Shown here: piece after piece, positions 6,478 to 16,290 of the stretch
Layout of the letters: each line of letters starts with the position of its first letter
How positions within the stretch are numbered: the stretch's first letter is position 1
DNA from: UBA1162 sp049513695
Lineage (GTDB): Bacteria > Chloroflexota > Dehalococcoidia > GIF9 > UBA5629
Direction of reading: 5' to 3'
NCBI GenBank assembly: GCA_049513695.1
Contig: JBEKVW010000002.1
Location: 1-50,129, forward strand
Length of the DNA: 50,129 nt
The notes under the pieces: generated by a model
The model's database searches: none
The model's input: only the letters and a program-made list of their open reading frames with translations
What the model was told of the DNA's origin: nothing
Position numbers and translations under genes: made by a program

Positions 6478-6927
6478 ATGGCGATGTATATAGCATATGC
6501 CGATAAGCTACTGAATTTCGCTGAGCAGCACGCCAGGGATATTGCACAGCAATGGCAGAAAGCGCTAGTTACAAACAGTAAAACGCCATCTTACAAAAAA
6601 GTAAGAGAATTTAAACTGGTAAATCAGGGCGAAAATTTCTACAAAAACCTGAAAAAATTCTATTTTGACCAGAACACATATGATGTAGTATCGGCATATT
6701 TCTCCAAGTTTGCAGAAGACCAGTTTTATGAAAGTATACCGCTGGATGAGGCCATATATGCCTTGATAATGCTGAGAAGGCACTTGTGGGTATATGCAGA
6801 GTTCCAGAATCTCTTTACTTCAGCGCTGGATCAATATCAGGCGTCCGAAGGAATCAACCGCACCGTGCTACTTACGGACTACGCCACGATTGCGGTGATT
6901 AAGAAATATAAGGAGCTTTCCAAGTAA
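6478..6927 (+). CDS. helical protein resembling the RsbRD N-terminal domain
   Basis: The 149-residue product is all-helical in character, without cysteines, signal peptide or membrane segment. Near its start is FAEQHARDIAQQWQKAL, followed by a PSYKKVRE segment and later LDEAIYALIMLRRHLWVYA. This pattern (a helix with a buried tryptophan, then a second helix with RRHLW) resembles the RsbRD N-terminal and histidine-kinase N-terminal globin-like domains that serve as sensor modules. Here the module stands alone, with no STAS or kinase part. A GGGAGG ribosome site lies a few bases before the ATG. The neighbours give no functional clue. The fold assignment is tentative; otherwise it is a conserved hypothetical. 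Confidence 0.5.
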   Translation: MAMYIAYADKLLNFAEQHARDIAQQWQKALVTNSKTPSYKKVREFKLVNQGENFYKNLKKFYFDQNTYDVVSAYFSKFAEDQFYESIPLDEAIYALIMLRRHLWVYAEFQNLFTSALDQYQASEGINRTVLLTDYATIAVIKKYKELSK

Positions 6928-6938
6928 GCTTGGATGCT

Positions 6939-8462
<1,524 letters not shown>

Positions 8463-8568
8463 AATGTTATGCTGAGTTATCCGGTTGCGCGATTATAACA
8501 GATATAAGGCCGGAGGCCACTTATTTTTATGCGCTGCATGCTTCCGGCGCGATGTTACCTGCTTGTTG

Positions 8569-9486
8569 TCAATCCAGGACGTTGTTCAGCGCGTTGGAGA
8601 GTCCCGGAACCGTCTTATACTTTGACAGGTCCCCGGGCTTGATCCATTTGGACTCTGTGTGCTCCCAGTCAGTTTTGATTTTGTCAGGATCGGATACATG
8701 GAAAAGGAACGGGTGGACAATCCATTTTCTGTTCAGTTTTCTGTCGATAACTTCCAGCGGTTTGCCCTGCCTGATAAGCCTTAGGGCACCTTTAAAAAGC
8801 CCCGTTTCCTCCCTGATTTCGGTATAAGCCTGGTCCAGTGGATCGGTCTCGATATAGCCGCTCACGCCTGCCCATGATCTTTGATAGGTGCCGACCCGGT
8901 GGCTGCGCCTTAGTATTAAAATCATGTTGCGGTGTTCTAAAAAACAGGTGACTACCTTCTTGACCTCGAAGGGTGTATCGATTACTTCGTCCAGCCGCTT
9001 CTGGAAATGCTCACTGAGTATTTGAAGAGCGGCCTGGGCAGCTTTTTCTTTTATCTCCTCTCTCTTACCGCGGAAAATAAACTTATGGTGGGTGGCGCCC
9101 GCGGATGTCGATAATCCCATATAGAAAAGGCCGATGGGCTTGAGGGGAGTGGCCCCGTCCGGTCCGGCGATCCCCGTGGTGGAGATGCAGACATCCACGT
9201 GCAGCAGCTTGCGTCCGCCTTCCGCCATTTCCTTGGCTGTCTCCAGGCTGACGGCCCCGTGGAGCTTCAAAGTATCCTCTTTAACGCCGGCCACCTGCAT
9301 CTTCATATCGTTGCTGTAGGTGACAATTGAACCCTTGAAGTAGTTGGAACTACCGGGTATATTGGTAATTTTGTCAGCGATCCTTCCACCCGTGGCCGAT
9401 TCTACAGTCCCCAGAGTTAGCCAGATGCCGGTCTTATCATGGTAATCCAATATCAGCCTGGCGTTAGCCATCTCCCATTTCTTCAT
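8569..9486 (-). CDS. CinA C-terminal amidase domain fused to a Nudix domain
   Basis: Residues 1 to about 165 match the CinA C-terminal (PncC, nicotinamide-nucleotide amidase) domain, with the ESATGGRIAD motif at 29-38 and STTGIAGPDGATP near 102-114. Residues about 175-305 match a Nudix hydrolase (LILRRSHRVGTYQRSWAGVSG, then TEIREETGL at 222-230). The Nudix box is not canonical: relative to the usual spacing, two residues including the first box glutamate are missing, and the box arginine is Thr222, while the metal-binding glutamates of REETG remain. The pair suggests salvage or clean-up of pyridine nucleotides or related nucleotide pools. The substrate cannot be read from sequence. It stands alone on the minus strand, about 110 bases upstream of yifB. 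Confidence 0.85.
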   Translation of the reverse strand: MKKWEMANARLILDYHDKTGIWLTLGTVESATGGRIADKITNIPGSSNYFKGSIVTYSNDMKMQVAGVKEDTLKLHGAVSLETAKEMAEGGRKLLHVDVCISTTGIAGPDGATPLKPIGLFYMGLSTSAGATHHKFIFRGKREEIKEKAAQAALQILSEHFQKRLDEVIDTPFEVKKVVTCFLEHRNMILILRRSHRVGTYQRSWAGVSGYIETDPLDQAYTEIREETGLFKGALRLIRQGKPLEVIDRKLNRKWIVHPFLFHVSDPDKIKTDWEHTESKWIKPGDLSKYKTVPGLSNALNNVLD

Positions 9487-9560
9487 ACGTCATCGCCTGC
9501 ACAGAGAATTTTAAGCATTGTAACAGAAACGGCATTTTCAGTATAAATCAGGCATGCTGA

Positions 9561-9566
9561 TATAAT
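9561..9566 (+). promoter_or_regulatory. -10 box for a probable leaderless start of the MBL gene
   Basis: A perfect TATAAT ends one base before ATG 9568 and seven bases before the in-frame ATG 9574. A transcript starting the usual seven or so bases after the box would begin at the second ATG, and no ribosome site is present. No strong -35 is seen (TTCAGT at 9537). Confidence 0.45.
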
Positions 9567-9567
9567 T

Positions 9568-10353
9568 ATGGCTATGAGTTCGCTCAAAGATACTATCACC
9601 TTCCTGGGAACGGGCGGGGCAAGGTTCACAGTGGCCAAACAGCTTTTGGCCACAGGTGGTGTCTGGATGAACCTGGGAGATGTACAGTTGCTGATGGACC
9701 CCGGACCGGGCTCGCTGGTTTACGCCATCAGGTATAAATGCGACCCCACAAAACTGGACGCAATAATTTTATCTCATAAGCACCTGGACCATTCTGTTGA
9801 TATAAATGTGATGATTGAGGCCATGACAGAGGGTGGCTGGAAGAAAAGGGGCAGTTTATTTGCCCCCGCAGATGCCTTCAACAACGGCGCCGTGATATTG
9901 CCGTATCTGCAGAATTGTCCTGAAAGGGTCGATTTTCTGGAGGAGAGAAAACGATATCAGGTGGGCGATGTGTCGTTTACAACTCCGGTCAAACACATCC
10001 ATCAGGTGGATACTTACGGCTTTGTTTTTCAGACGCCCAGGCACAAATTTTCCTGGATCACCGACACCAGAATATTTGATTCCCTGTCCGGTCATTACCG
10101 GGCCGACCTTGTCATAATAAATGTATTGAGCCTGGAAAGCTACCTGCCGGTCGATCATCTGGCGCTGCCTGATGCTGAAAAGATCATCAGGGAGATAAAG
10201 CCTAAAATCGCCATACTGACGCACTTCGGGTTAACCATGTGGAAGACCAAGCCCTGGGAAATAGAGCGCAGAGTGAGCGATGATACGGGCGTAAAGGTAA
10301 TAGCTGCCCGGGATGGTATGGTCTTCGACCTGGACGAGGTCGACAAAGAGTAG
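9568..10353 (+). CDS. MBL-fold metallohydrolase
   Basis: The 261-residue protein has the metallo-beta-lactamase fold: an N-terminal ITFLGTGGARF strand-loop, LLMDPGPGSLVYA, then the metal-binding SHKHLDHSVD (HxHxDH) near residues 71-80 and later histidines VKHIHQVD and LTHFGLTMW. The start to LGTGGAR pattern is that of RNase Z/PhnP-like MBL hydrolases acting on phosphodiesters or nucleotides, but no substrate-specific exosite is visible. The real start may be the ATG at 9574 (259 residues), because a TATAAT box sits so close that the upstream ATG would hardly be in the transcript. It converges on uvrC with no gap between the stop codons. Confidence 0.85.
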   Translation: MAMSSLKDTITFLGTGGARFTVAKQLLATGGVWMNLGDVQLLMDPGPGSLVYAIRYKCDPTKLDAIILSHKHLDHSVDINVMIEAMTEGGWKKRGSLFAPADAFNNGAVILPYLQNCPERVDFLEERKRYQVGDVSFTTPVKHIHQVDTYGFVFQTPRHKFSWITDTRIFDSLSGHYRADLVIINVLSLESYLPVDHLALPDAEKIIREIKPKIAILTHFGLTMWKTKPWEIERRVSDDTGVKVIAARDGMVFDLDEVDKE

Positions 10354-12171
10354 TTAAACCAGGGATTCCAGGATAGTCCTGGCCAGCGCCTCGTTGATCC
10401 CGTTTACCGTGACCAGGTCCTCGATAGTCGCATCCTTGATATTGCGCACCGATCCGAACCTTTTGATCAGGGCTTTTTTGCGTGCCGGCCCGATGCCTGC
10501 CACACCGTCGAGCTGCGATTCACGGCTCTTTTTAGACCTCAATTGCCTGTGGTAAGTGACGGCAAACCGGTGGGCTTCATCCCTCACCCTCTGCAAAAGG
10601 TGGAGCTCCTCGGACGATTTGTCGAAGGGCACGGGGCCCGGCCTTCCAGGCTGAAAAACATCTTCGTTTTCCTTGGCGATGCTGATGATGGGTATATTGT
10701 CAACGCCCAATTCTTTCAAAGCGGCGCGTGCGGCATTGAGGTGCCCCTTGCCGCCATCGATCAGTACCAGATCGGGGAGCTCAGACCACTTTTCGACTGC
10801 ATCGATGTAGCCTTTGAAGCGTCTGTGCAGAACCTCGCGCATCATGGCATAGTCATCCGTATGGTCGACCAGTTTGATTTTAAAGCGCCTGTAGAGCGAT
10901 GGTTTGGGTACACCGTTCTCGAACACCACCATGCTGCCTACCGCGCTAGTGCCCTGGATATTCGAGATGTCGTAGGCCTCGATTCTGCGCGGGGTCTCGG
11001 CGATATTGAGTGCGCCTTTCAGGTTGGCCAGGATGTTGAGGTATTCCGGCCGTGCCATTTTTTTACTCTTATAAATTTCAAGCTGCTGACGCGCGTTTTC
11101 TGCTACCATTTCCATCAGGCGTAAGCCTGCTCCCTTGTGGGGTACCCTGATCTCCACACTGGCCCTCTTCCTGCTTGCCAGCCATTCACTTAGCAGTCCC
11201 ACCTCATTTATGGGCGACTGAATTAAGATCAGCCCCGGTATATGATCGATAGAGGAATAATAAAGCTTGATGAAGCTTTCCAGGAGTTGGGCGTCGCTCT
11301 CATCCAATGACTTCTCCATGATGTAATGCTCATCGGCCGTCAACCTGGAATCCTTAACAGAAAAAATGCGTGCGCAGGCGGTATCCCTGTCGCGTGACAG
11401 CGCAACCACATCCTGCTCACCCCGGACGTTAAAGGTGATTTTATTACTGGCGATCACAGCCTGAATCGAGTGTATCTGGTCCCGGATTTCAGCCGCTTTC
11501 TCAAATTCCGTGTTCTCGGAGGCTTTCTTCATGCCGGCTTTCAGCTCGCGTATTACTAGTTCCTCTTTTCCCTCCAGCAGATCGATGGTACGCCTGACCA
11601 GTTCCGCGTATTCCTCCCTGCTGATGGCCCCGATGCAAGGGCCCCGGCAGCGTCCTATATGGAATTTAAGGCAGGGACGGGTTTCTTTACCCGTAATTAC
11701 CTTGCTGCACGAGCGCAGAGGGAATATTTTCCGAATCAGATCATAAGTTTGTCTGGCCGACCAGGCACTGGGTATGCGTCCGATGTATTTAGCGCCGTCG
11801 TTGTAACGCTGCCTCGTGATATTTATGGTGGGCCAATCATTTTTGACATCGACTTTGATATATGGAAAACTCTTATCGTCTTTGAGCAGCACGTTGAAAT
11901 GAGGCCTGTATTTTTTAATCAACTGGCATTCGAGTATAAGGGCGGCGATCTCGGACTCGGTGACTACAAAGTCGATTTTATCAGCCCTGGCCACGAGCTG
12001 CTCTGTCTTTTCGGGGAGGTTGGGGGTCTGCTTGTAGTAGCTCTTCACCCTGTTGCGCAGGCTGGAGGCCTTGCCGACGTAGATAGCCTCACCCTTAGCG
12101 TCTTTAAAAATGTAGATGCCGGGTTTGTTGGGCAGGAGCTTTAAATAGAGTTCAATGTTGCGGTTGACCAT
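10354..12171 (-). CDS. uvrC: excinuclease ABC subunit C
   Basis: UvrC makes both incisions in nucleotide excision repair. The 605-residue protein has the GIY-YIG nuclease at the N terminus (PGIYIFKDAKGEAIYVGKA, about residues 17-35), a cysteine-containing segment (CSKVITGKETRPCLKFHIGRC is split across residues 155-175), the UVR domain near 205-235, the RNase H-like nuclease with YDISNIQGTSAVGSMV and LVLIDGGKGH, and a C-terminal helix-hairpin-helix (LDGVAGIGPARKKALIKRFG). All catalytic blocks are present. Its start has no ribosome site; an extended -10 box lies ten bases upstream. uvrA is about 22 kb away on the other strand and carries the same nine-base promoter element. Confidence 0.96.
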   Translation of the reverse strand: MVNRNIELYLKLLPNKPGIYIFKDAKGEAIYVGKASSLRNRVKSYYKQTPNLPEKTEQLVARADKIDFVVTESEIAALILECQLIKKYRPHFNVLLKDDKSFPYIKVDVKNDWPTINITRQRYNDGAKYIGRIPSAWSARQTYDLIRKIFPLRSCSKVITGKETRPCLKFHIGRCRGPCIGAISREEYAELVRRTIDLLEGKEELVIRELKAGMKKASENTEFEKAAEIRDQIHSIQAVIASNKITFNVRGEQDVVALSRDRDTACARIFSVKDSRLTADEHYIMEKSLDESDAQLLESFIKLYYSSIDHIPGLILIQSPINEVGLLSEWLASRKRASVEIRVPHKGAGLRLMEMVAENARQQLEIYKSKKMARPEYLNILANLKGALNIAETPRRIEAYDISNIQGTSAVGSMVVFENGVPKPSLYRRFKIKLVDHTDDYAMMREVLHRRFKGYIDAVEKWSELPDLVLIDGGKGHLNAARAALKELGVDNIPIISIAKENEDVFQPGRPGPVPFDKSSEELHLLQRVRDEAHRFAVTYHRQLRSKKSRESQLDGVAGIGPARKKALIKRFGSVRNIKDATIEDLVTVNGINEALARTILESLV

Positions 12172-12181
12172 CTGCGGATAA

Positions 12182-12190
12182 ATTTTAGCA
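12182..12190 (-). promoter_or_regulatory. extended -10 box of uvrC, probable leaderless start
   Basis: Read on the minus strand, TGCTAAAAT lies with its last base ten bases before the uvrC ATG. This would start the mRNA within a few bases of the start codon. The identical nonamer occurs upstream of uvrA (34423-34431). Confidence 0.45.
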
Positions 12191-12282
12191 TCGCTTCATA
12201 AATACGACAAAGCGAAGAAACAACTATAATTAAATATCCTATTCGCAAGTATAGTTTTATGTTAAAATAGGGGTCGCTGGAA

Positions 12283-13140
12283 ATGGTAGAAGACATAAGA
12301 TTATTCCTAAATTACCTGGCAAAAGAGAAAAAGTGCTCTAAAAATACTCTGGATGCCTATCATAACGACCTGAGCCAGCTGGCTGACTATATAGCATCAG
12401 CTAAAAGCAAAGAGGCGGGTGGCTATGAAGTGGAAGAGTTGGGGGAAGAGCATCTAGCATCTTACATGCTTTACCTCAAAGGGAAGAGCTATACCGTTTC
12501 TACAGTAGCCAGAAAAATAGCGGCAGCCCGAACCTTTCTCAAATTTATGGCTGCTAGGGGTAAAGCGAACAAAGACCTGGCGCCCAAACTGGCGGCGCCC
12601 AGGGTGGTAAAAGCGGCACCTAAGGCCCTGACTGTGGGTGAAGTGCAGCGGCTGCTGGCCGAGACCGCCAGACTTCAGACCATTGATGCCAGGAGAGATA
12701 GGGCGATGCTGGAGTTGCTTTATGCCACCGGCATGCTGGCAAGCGAGCTGATGTCGTTAAATGTGGAAGACCTGGATATGAACCAGAATCATATTAAAAT
12801 AACCAATCAAAGGGGGAAAAGCAGGGTTATCCCCATGGATAAACGCATCAAGGACATAATGAAGGACTATATTGACTCCGTCCGCCTAAAATTATTGGCC
12901 AGGGATAAGGAAAAGGCGCTGTTTTTAAACCAACGTGGTGAAAGGTTGACCAGACAGGGGTTCTGGCAGATCGTGCAAAGCTACGCCGAGCAGGCTGGCA
13001 TTACTTCCAAGGTCACCCCCCGTTCCATCCGGCACAGCTTTGCTATGCACAGGCTTAAAAGCGGCTCCGATATACACAATATACAGGAGATCCTTGGCCA
13101 CGCTCACATCTCGACCACCAAGTCCTATAAGCTGGCTTAG
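12283..13140 (+). CDS. tyrosine recombinase-like protein with altered active site
   Basis: The 285-residue protein has the XerC/XerD layout: an N-terminal SAM-like DNA-binding domain (residues 1 to about 95, FLNYLAKEKKCSKNTLDAY) and a C-terminal catalytic domain. However, the first catalytic arginine, normally in the ATGLRVSEL motif, is Leu152 (YATGMLASEL), and the histidine of HxxR is Arg247 (RSIRHS). Lys179, Arg250, His273 and the nucleophile Tyr282 remain. The protein ends three residues after the tyrosine, so the usual C-terminal helix that docks onto the partner is absent. No attachment sites or integron parts are nearby. It could be a structural or regulatory partner of a second Xer, or a weakly active enzyme. 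The gene name xerC is withheld for that reason. Confidence 0.85.
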   Translation: MVEDIRLFLNYLAKEKKCSKNTLDAYHNDLSQLADYIASAKSKEAGGYEVEELGEEHLASYMLYLKGKSYTVSTVARKIAAARTFLKFMAARGKANKDLAPKLAAPRVVKAAPKALTVGEVQRLLAETARLQTIDARRDRAMLELLYATGMLASELMSLNVEDLDMNQNHIKITNQRGKSRVIPMDKRIKDIMKDYIDSVRLKLLARDKEKALFLNQRGERLTRQGFWQIVQSYAEQAGITSKVTPRSIRHSFAMHRLKSGSDIHNIQEILGHAHISTTKSYKLA

Positions 13141-13208
13141 CAATATGTTTGTATATGAAACCGAGGTAGTTAAACCTTATTGACAAATATTTCCGGGAGA
13201 ATTTAGAC

Positions 13209-13466
13209 ATGTCTAAGAAATCACGTAAAGCCAGGGCCAAGGGAAGGGTAGAACCTATTACCCCCGTTGCAAGCAGCAGGCCACAGCCTAAAGTTCAAGC
13301 AACTGCACAGGCTGTAGCGAAGCAGCCGGCTATAACGGCGGCCGCCGCCTTTCAGGCAAAGAACTACGACTACGTAAAATCCGACCTGGTCCGCATCGTC
13401 ATTATCGCCGGTTCATTAATCTTAATCCTGATAATATTGACTTTTATACCAGCATTGAAGTCATAG
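13209..13466 (+). CDS. small basic protein with one C-terminal membrane segment
   Basis: The 85-residue product begins MSKKSRKARAKGR, continues with a proline, glutamine and alanine-rich linker, and ends in a single membrane segment (VRIVIIAGSLILILIILTFI, about residues 61-80) followed by a short tail. Topology would place the basic N terminus in the cytoplasm by the positive-inside rule. A GGGAG ribosome site precedes the ATG. I do not recognise a named family; similar tail-anchored small proteins occur in Chloroflexota. It sits ten bases upstream of pcm and is probably cotranscribed, but that gives no functional clue. The composition of the linker is low-complexity. Confidence 0.65.
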   Translation: MSKKSRKARAKGRVEPITPVASSRPQPKVQATAQAVAKQPAITAAAAFQAKNYDYVKSDLVRIVIIAGSLILILIILTFIPALKS

Positions 13467-13475
13467 GTAAAAGCG

Positions 13476-14111
13476 GTGGATTTTGACAGGCCCCGTGAAA
13501 TTTTAGTGGAGTCGCTAAAATTTCAGATCAAAGACAAGCGGGTATTGGGAGCCTTCTCAAAAGTGCCGCGTGAGTTATTTGTACCCCCCGAACTGCAAGC
13601 GCTTGCCTACGAAGATAAACCTCTGCTTATTGGCTACGGTCAGACCATTTCTCAACCCTATATTGTGGCCCTGATGATCCAGGCCCTGGAATTGAAAGGG
13701 TCGGAGAGGGTGCTGGAAATAGGCACGGGAAGCGGCTATCAAGCCGCCCTGCTGGCAGAGCTGGTGAAGTCCCTTTACAGCGTGGAAAGGATACCCGAGC
13801 TCGCCGAATCCGCAAAAAAATTACTTGGCAAGCTGGGCTACAAAAATGTAAATATCGGAGTTGCGGGCGACGAACTGGGTTGGAAAGAACATGCCCCTTA
13901 CGATGGGATAATGGTGGCCGCAGCAGCTCCGTCCGTGCCGCAATCACTCTTGGAACAGCTGGCCGTAGGCGGTATCATGATAATTCCTGTGGGGTCCAGA
14001 TGGGAGCAGGAACTCATCAAGTTGCGCAAAGGGCAGTACGGGAATCAGATCGAGAATCTGGGTGGCTGCAGGTTCGTCCCGCTCATCGGCAAAGACGCCT
14101 GGCAGGAGTAA
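13476..14111 (+). CDS. pcm: protein-L-isoaspartate O-methyltransferase
   Basis: This 211-residue SAM-dependent enzyme repairs isoaspartyl residues in aged proteins. The N-terminal VLGAFSKVPRELFVPPE and YEDKPLLIGYGQTISQPYIVALM motifs (about residues 23-72) are signatures of the family, followed by the SAM-binding VLEIGTGSGYQAALLAEL near residues 80-97. The C-terminal QLAVGGIMIIPVGSRWEQEL is also typical. The start is GTG at 13476, ten bases after the upstream small gene. Length is normal. Convergent with the HoxU-like gene, with 35 bases between the stops and no obvious terminator. Confidence 0.95.
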   Translation: MDFDRPREILVESLKFQIKDKRVLGAFSKVPRELFVPPELQALAYEDKPLLIGYGQTISQPYIVALMIQALELKGSERVLEIGTGSGYQAALLAELVKSLYSVERIPELAESAKKLLGKLGYKNVNIGVAGDELGWKEHAPYDGIMVAAAAPSVPQSLLEQLAVGGIMIIPVGSRWEQELIKLRKGQYGNQIENLGGCRFVPLIGKDAWQE

Positions 14112-14146
14112 GATGACCTGTTAGAGGCTGACTTGGTGGCTCCACT

Positions 14147-14785
14147 TTATTTTGCGTAAAGTGCGCCCACGGGGCATACCTTTACACAGGACAGGCATGA
14201 ATTACACTCTGTTTCCGACAGAGGCATGCCGGCAAAAGTGGAGACCACGGTATTGACGCCCCTATAGGCAAAGTCCAGCACTCCCGTGCCCTCACGCTGA
14301 CACACCCACACGCATCTGCCGCACAATACACATTTATTCTTATCAAAGGCAAAGAGGTCGTGGCTGGAATCCACTGTATAATTCATTTCGATTTTTTTCA
14401 GCTGTTTATCATTCAGTTTGAAGTGCTCCAGCCCTGCTATATGTTGCAGTTCGCATTTCCTATTCTTGGGACAATGGCCGCAATCGAGTTTATGGTGACT
14501 CAAAAGCAGGTTAAAAGAAATCTGGCGCAACCTTATTGTCCGCGGGCTGTTAATAGTCACCTTCATCCCATCCTTCACTTTCTCGGTGCAGGCGGTTGCC
14601 GGGTTAAGTAGTCCGGCTATTTCCACAAAGCACAGGCGGCAGGATGCAAAAGGCTTGCTGTTATCCCTGATGCTGCATAGATTGGGTATAAAGATGCCAT
14701 TATCCAACGCCGTCCATAGTAAATTGGAACCTGTTTTTGCTCTGATTTCTTTGCCGTCGATTATGATGGTGCTGAGCATGTACAA
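14147..14785 (-). CDS. HoxU-like iron-sulfur electron-transfer subunit
   Basis: This 212-residue protein contains only redox cluster sites. A [2Fe-2S] site has Cys37, Cys49, Cys52 and Cys66; a NuoG-type His/Cys site has a histidine at 97 or 98 with Cys102, Cys105 and Cys111; two [4Fe-4S] sites use Cys152/155/158/162 and Cys194/197/200/204. The order and length match HoxU, the diaphorase subunit that links HoxF to the hydrogenase dimer. A larger paralogous N terminus is present in the NuoG-like protein of the operon upstream, so this is a second copy. A strong terminator separates it from hoxH, so it may have its own promoter or rely on readthrough. The in-frame Met3 (14779) is an equally good start. 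Confidence 0.85.
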   Translation of the reverse strand: MYMLSTIIIDGKEIRAKTGSNLLWTALDNGIFIPNLCSIRDNSKPFASCRLCFVEIAGLLNPATACTEKVKDGMKVTINSPRTIRLRQISFNLLLSHHKLDCGHCPKNRKCELQHIAGLEHFKLNDKQLKKIEMNYTVDSSHDLFAFDKNKCVLCGRCVWVCQREGTGVLDFAYRGVNTVVSTFAGMPLSETECNSCLSCVKVCPVGALYAK

Positions 14786-14790
14786 ACGAT

Positions 14791-14831
14791 ATCAAAAAAG
14801 AAAGACGGGTTACAAATTTGTAACCCGTCTT
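14791..14831 (-). terminator. intrinsic terminator of the hydrogenase operon
   Basis: A 15-base-pair perfect inverted repeat (arms AAGACGGGTTACAAA and its complement, 14802-14831) has essentially no loop as written and will fold with a tight tetraloop. On the minus strand it is followed by TTCTTTTTT. It lies 21 bases after the hoxH stop and just before the HoxU-like gene. Confidence 0.85.
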
Positions 14832-14851
14832 CAATTATTGTTTATTATGTA

Positions 14852-16279
14852 TTAGCTGTAGATTTCTTTGACTATGCCGCCGTCCGGCGCCCTGAGCTGG
14901 ATAAGAAGCGGCATCTGTCCCAGCGCATGTGTGGAGCAGGAAAGGCATGGATCGTAGCAGCGGATGGCAGCTTCAACCCTGTTAAGTATGCCCTCGGTAA
15001 CATTGCCCTTCTTGATGAAGTCCTTGGCTACTTCGTACACTGCGCGGTTCATAGCAGCATTGTTGTGGCCGGTGGCAACTATCAGGTTAAGCTTAGTGAT
15101 CTTGCCCGACTCGTCGCTCCAGTAGTGGTGAATGAGCGTGCCCCTGGGAGCCTCTACGACCCCGACACCCTGTTCATTGAATTTATTAGAGTTGACTTGG
15201 ATATCGCTGGAGGTTATATCCTTGTCTTCCAGGAGTTCACGTGTTTTTTCAATGGAGTAGATCAGCTCTATCAGGCGGGCATAGTGGTAGTATAAAGAGC
15301 TTTCTACGAAACCGAATTTGCTGAGTTTCTTGAATAGCTTCAACTCAGCATTGGCGATGGGTGTGGTAATTCCGGTGCAGGCATTAAGGCGGGCCAACGG
15401 TCCGGCACGGTAGATGCCGCCGGGATAACCCAGGCTCTTATAGAAGGGGAATTTCATGTAGGACCAGTCTTCGACGTATTCGGCGATGATATCCAGATAT
15501 TTGGCAGGATCGAACTGTTCTTCTAGGACTACACCCTTGGAATCGACCAGCCTCCATTTACCATCATAAAGTGCCAGGTTATTGTTTTCGTCAACCATGC
15601 CGAGATAGCCGGACGGGAACTTACCGAAGCTCTCTACCAGGTCTGCATTCTGGGCTGCAAAGTCCTTCCATATTTTAAGTCCTACCTGGGCATCGGCCAG
15701 AACCCAGTCCATCTGCCTGAGAAAATAGTCCCTGTCTTCGACGGAGAGCGCCGTGCTCATACCGCCGGGCACTGCGGCGTTAGGATGTACCTTCTTGCCG
15801 CCCAGCTTCTTGATGATGGTCTGGCCCAGGCTGCGCATTTTGACTGCCTTGGTGGCCAGTTCGGGATTCACTCCAATGAGCCCGATGACGTTGCGCAGTG
15901 CGGGATCGGAATCGAAGCCCAGCAGCAGATCGGGGCTGGCAAGGTAGAAGAAATGCAGTGCATGTGACTGAATATACTGTCCCAGGTGCAAAAGCTCCCT
16001 TAACAGTTTAGCAGGCCGCGTCAATTCTACGCCGAGTATTGCGTCGCAGGCCTTGGCCGAACCTAGCTGGTGGCTTACCGGGCAGATACCGCAAATGCGG
16101 GGCGTAAGTGTTGGCATCTCCCAGAACACCTGGCCTTCGCAGAATTTCTCAAAGCCGCGGAACTGGGTGTTGTGGAACCTGGCGGAGGCTACATTGCCGG
16201 CCTCGTCAAGCTGGATGGTTACCTTTCCATGTCCTTCGACCCTGGTTATAGGATTAATTTCAATTATTTTGCTCGCCAT
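14852..16279 (-). CDS. hoxH: [NiFe]-hydrogenase large subunit (HoxH-like, group 3)
   Basis: The 475-residue catalytic subunit binds the NiFe(CN)2CO site. The N-terminal motif RICGICPVSH gives Cys63 and Cys66, and the C-terminal DPCLSCSTH gives Cys445 and Cys448 with His451. The 24 residues after His451 are the expected peptide removed by a maturation protease. The ITRVEGHG block at 11-18 and LTPRICGICPVS are closest to cytosolic NAD-linked group 3 (3d) enzymes. It has no membrane anchor or signal. The next gene upstream is hoxY and the operon continues to hoxE, so the enzyme is probably a soluble NAD(P)-coupled hydrogenase. No hyp or protease maturation genes are in the window. Confidence 0.94.
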   Translation of the reverse strand: MASKIIEINPITRVEGHGKVTIQLDEAGNVASARFHNTQFRGFEKFCEGQVFWEMPTLTPRICGICPVSHQLGSAKACDAILGVELTRPAKLLRELLHLGQYIQSHALHFFYLASPDLLLGFDSDPALRNVIGLIGVNPELATKAVKMRSLGQTIIKKLGGKKVHPNAAVPGGMSTALSVEDRDYFLRQMDWVLADAQVGLKIWKDFAAQNADLVESFGKFPSGYLGMVDENNNLALYDGKWRLVDSKGVVLEEQFDPAKYLDIIAEYVEDWSYMKFPFYKSLGYPGGIYRAGPLARLNACTGITTPIANAELKLFKKLSKFGFVESSLYYHYARLIELIYSIEKTRELLEDKDITSSDIQVNSNKFNEQGVGVVEAPRGTLIHHYWSDESGKITKLNLIVATGHNNAAMNRAVYEVAKDFIKKGNVTEGILNRVEAAIRCYDPCLSCSTHALGQMPLLIQLRAPDGGIVKEIYS

Positions 16280-16290
16280 TTTTTCACCTC

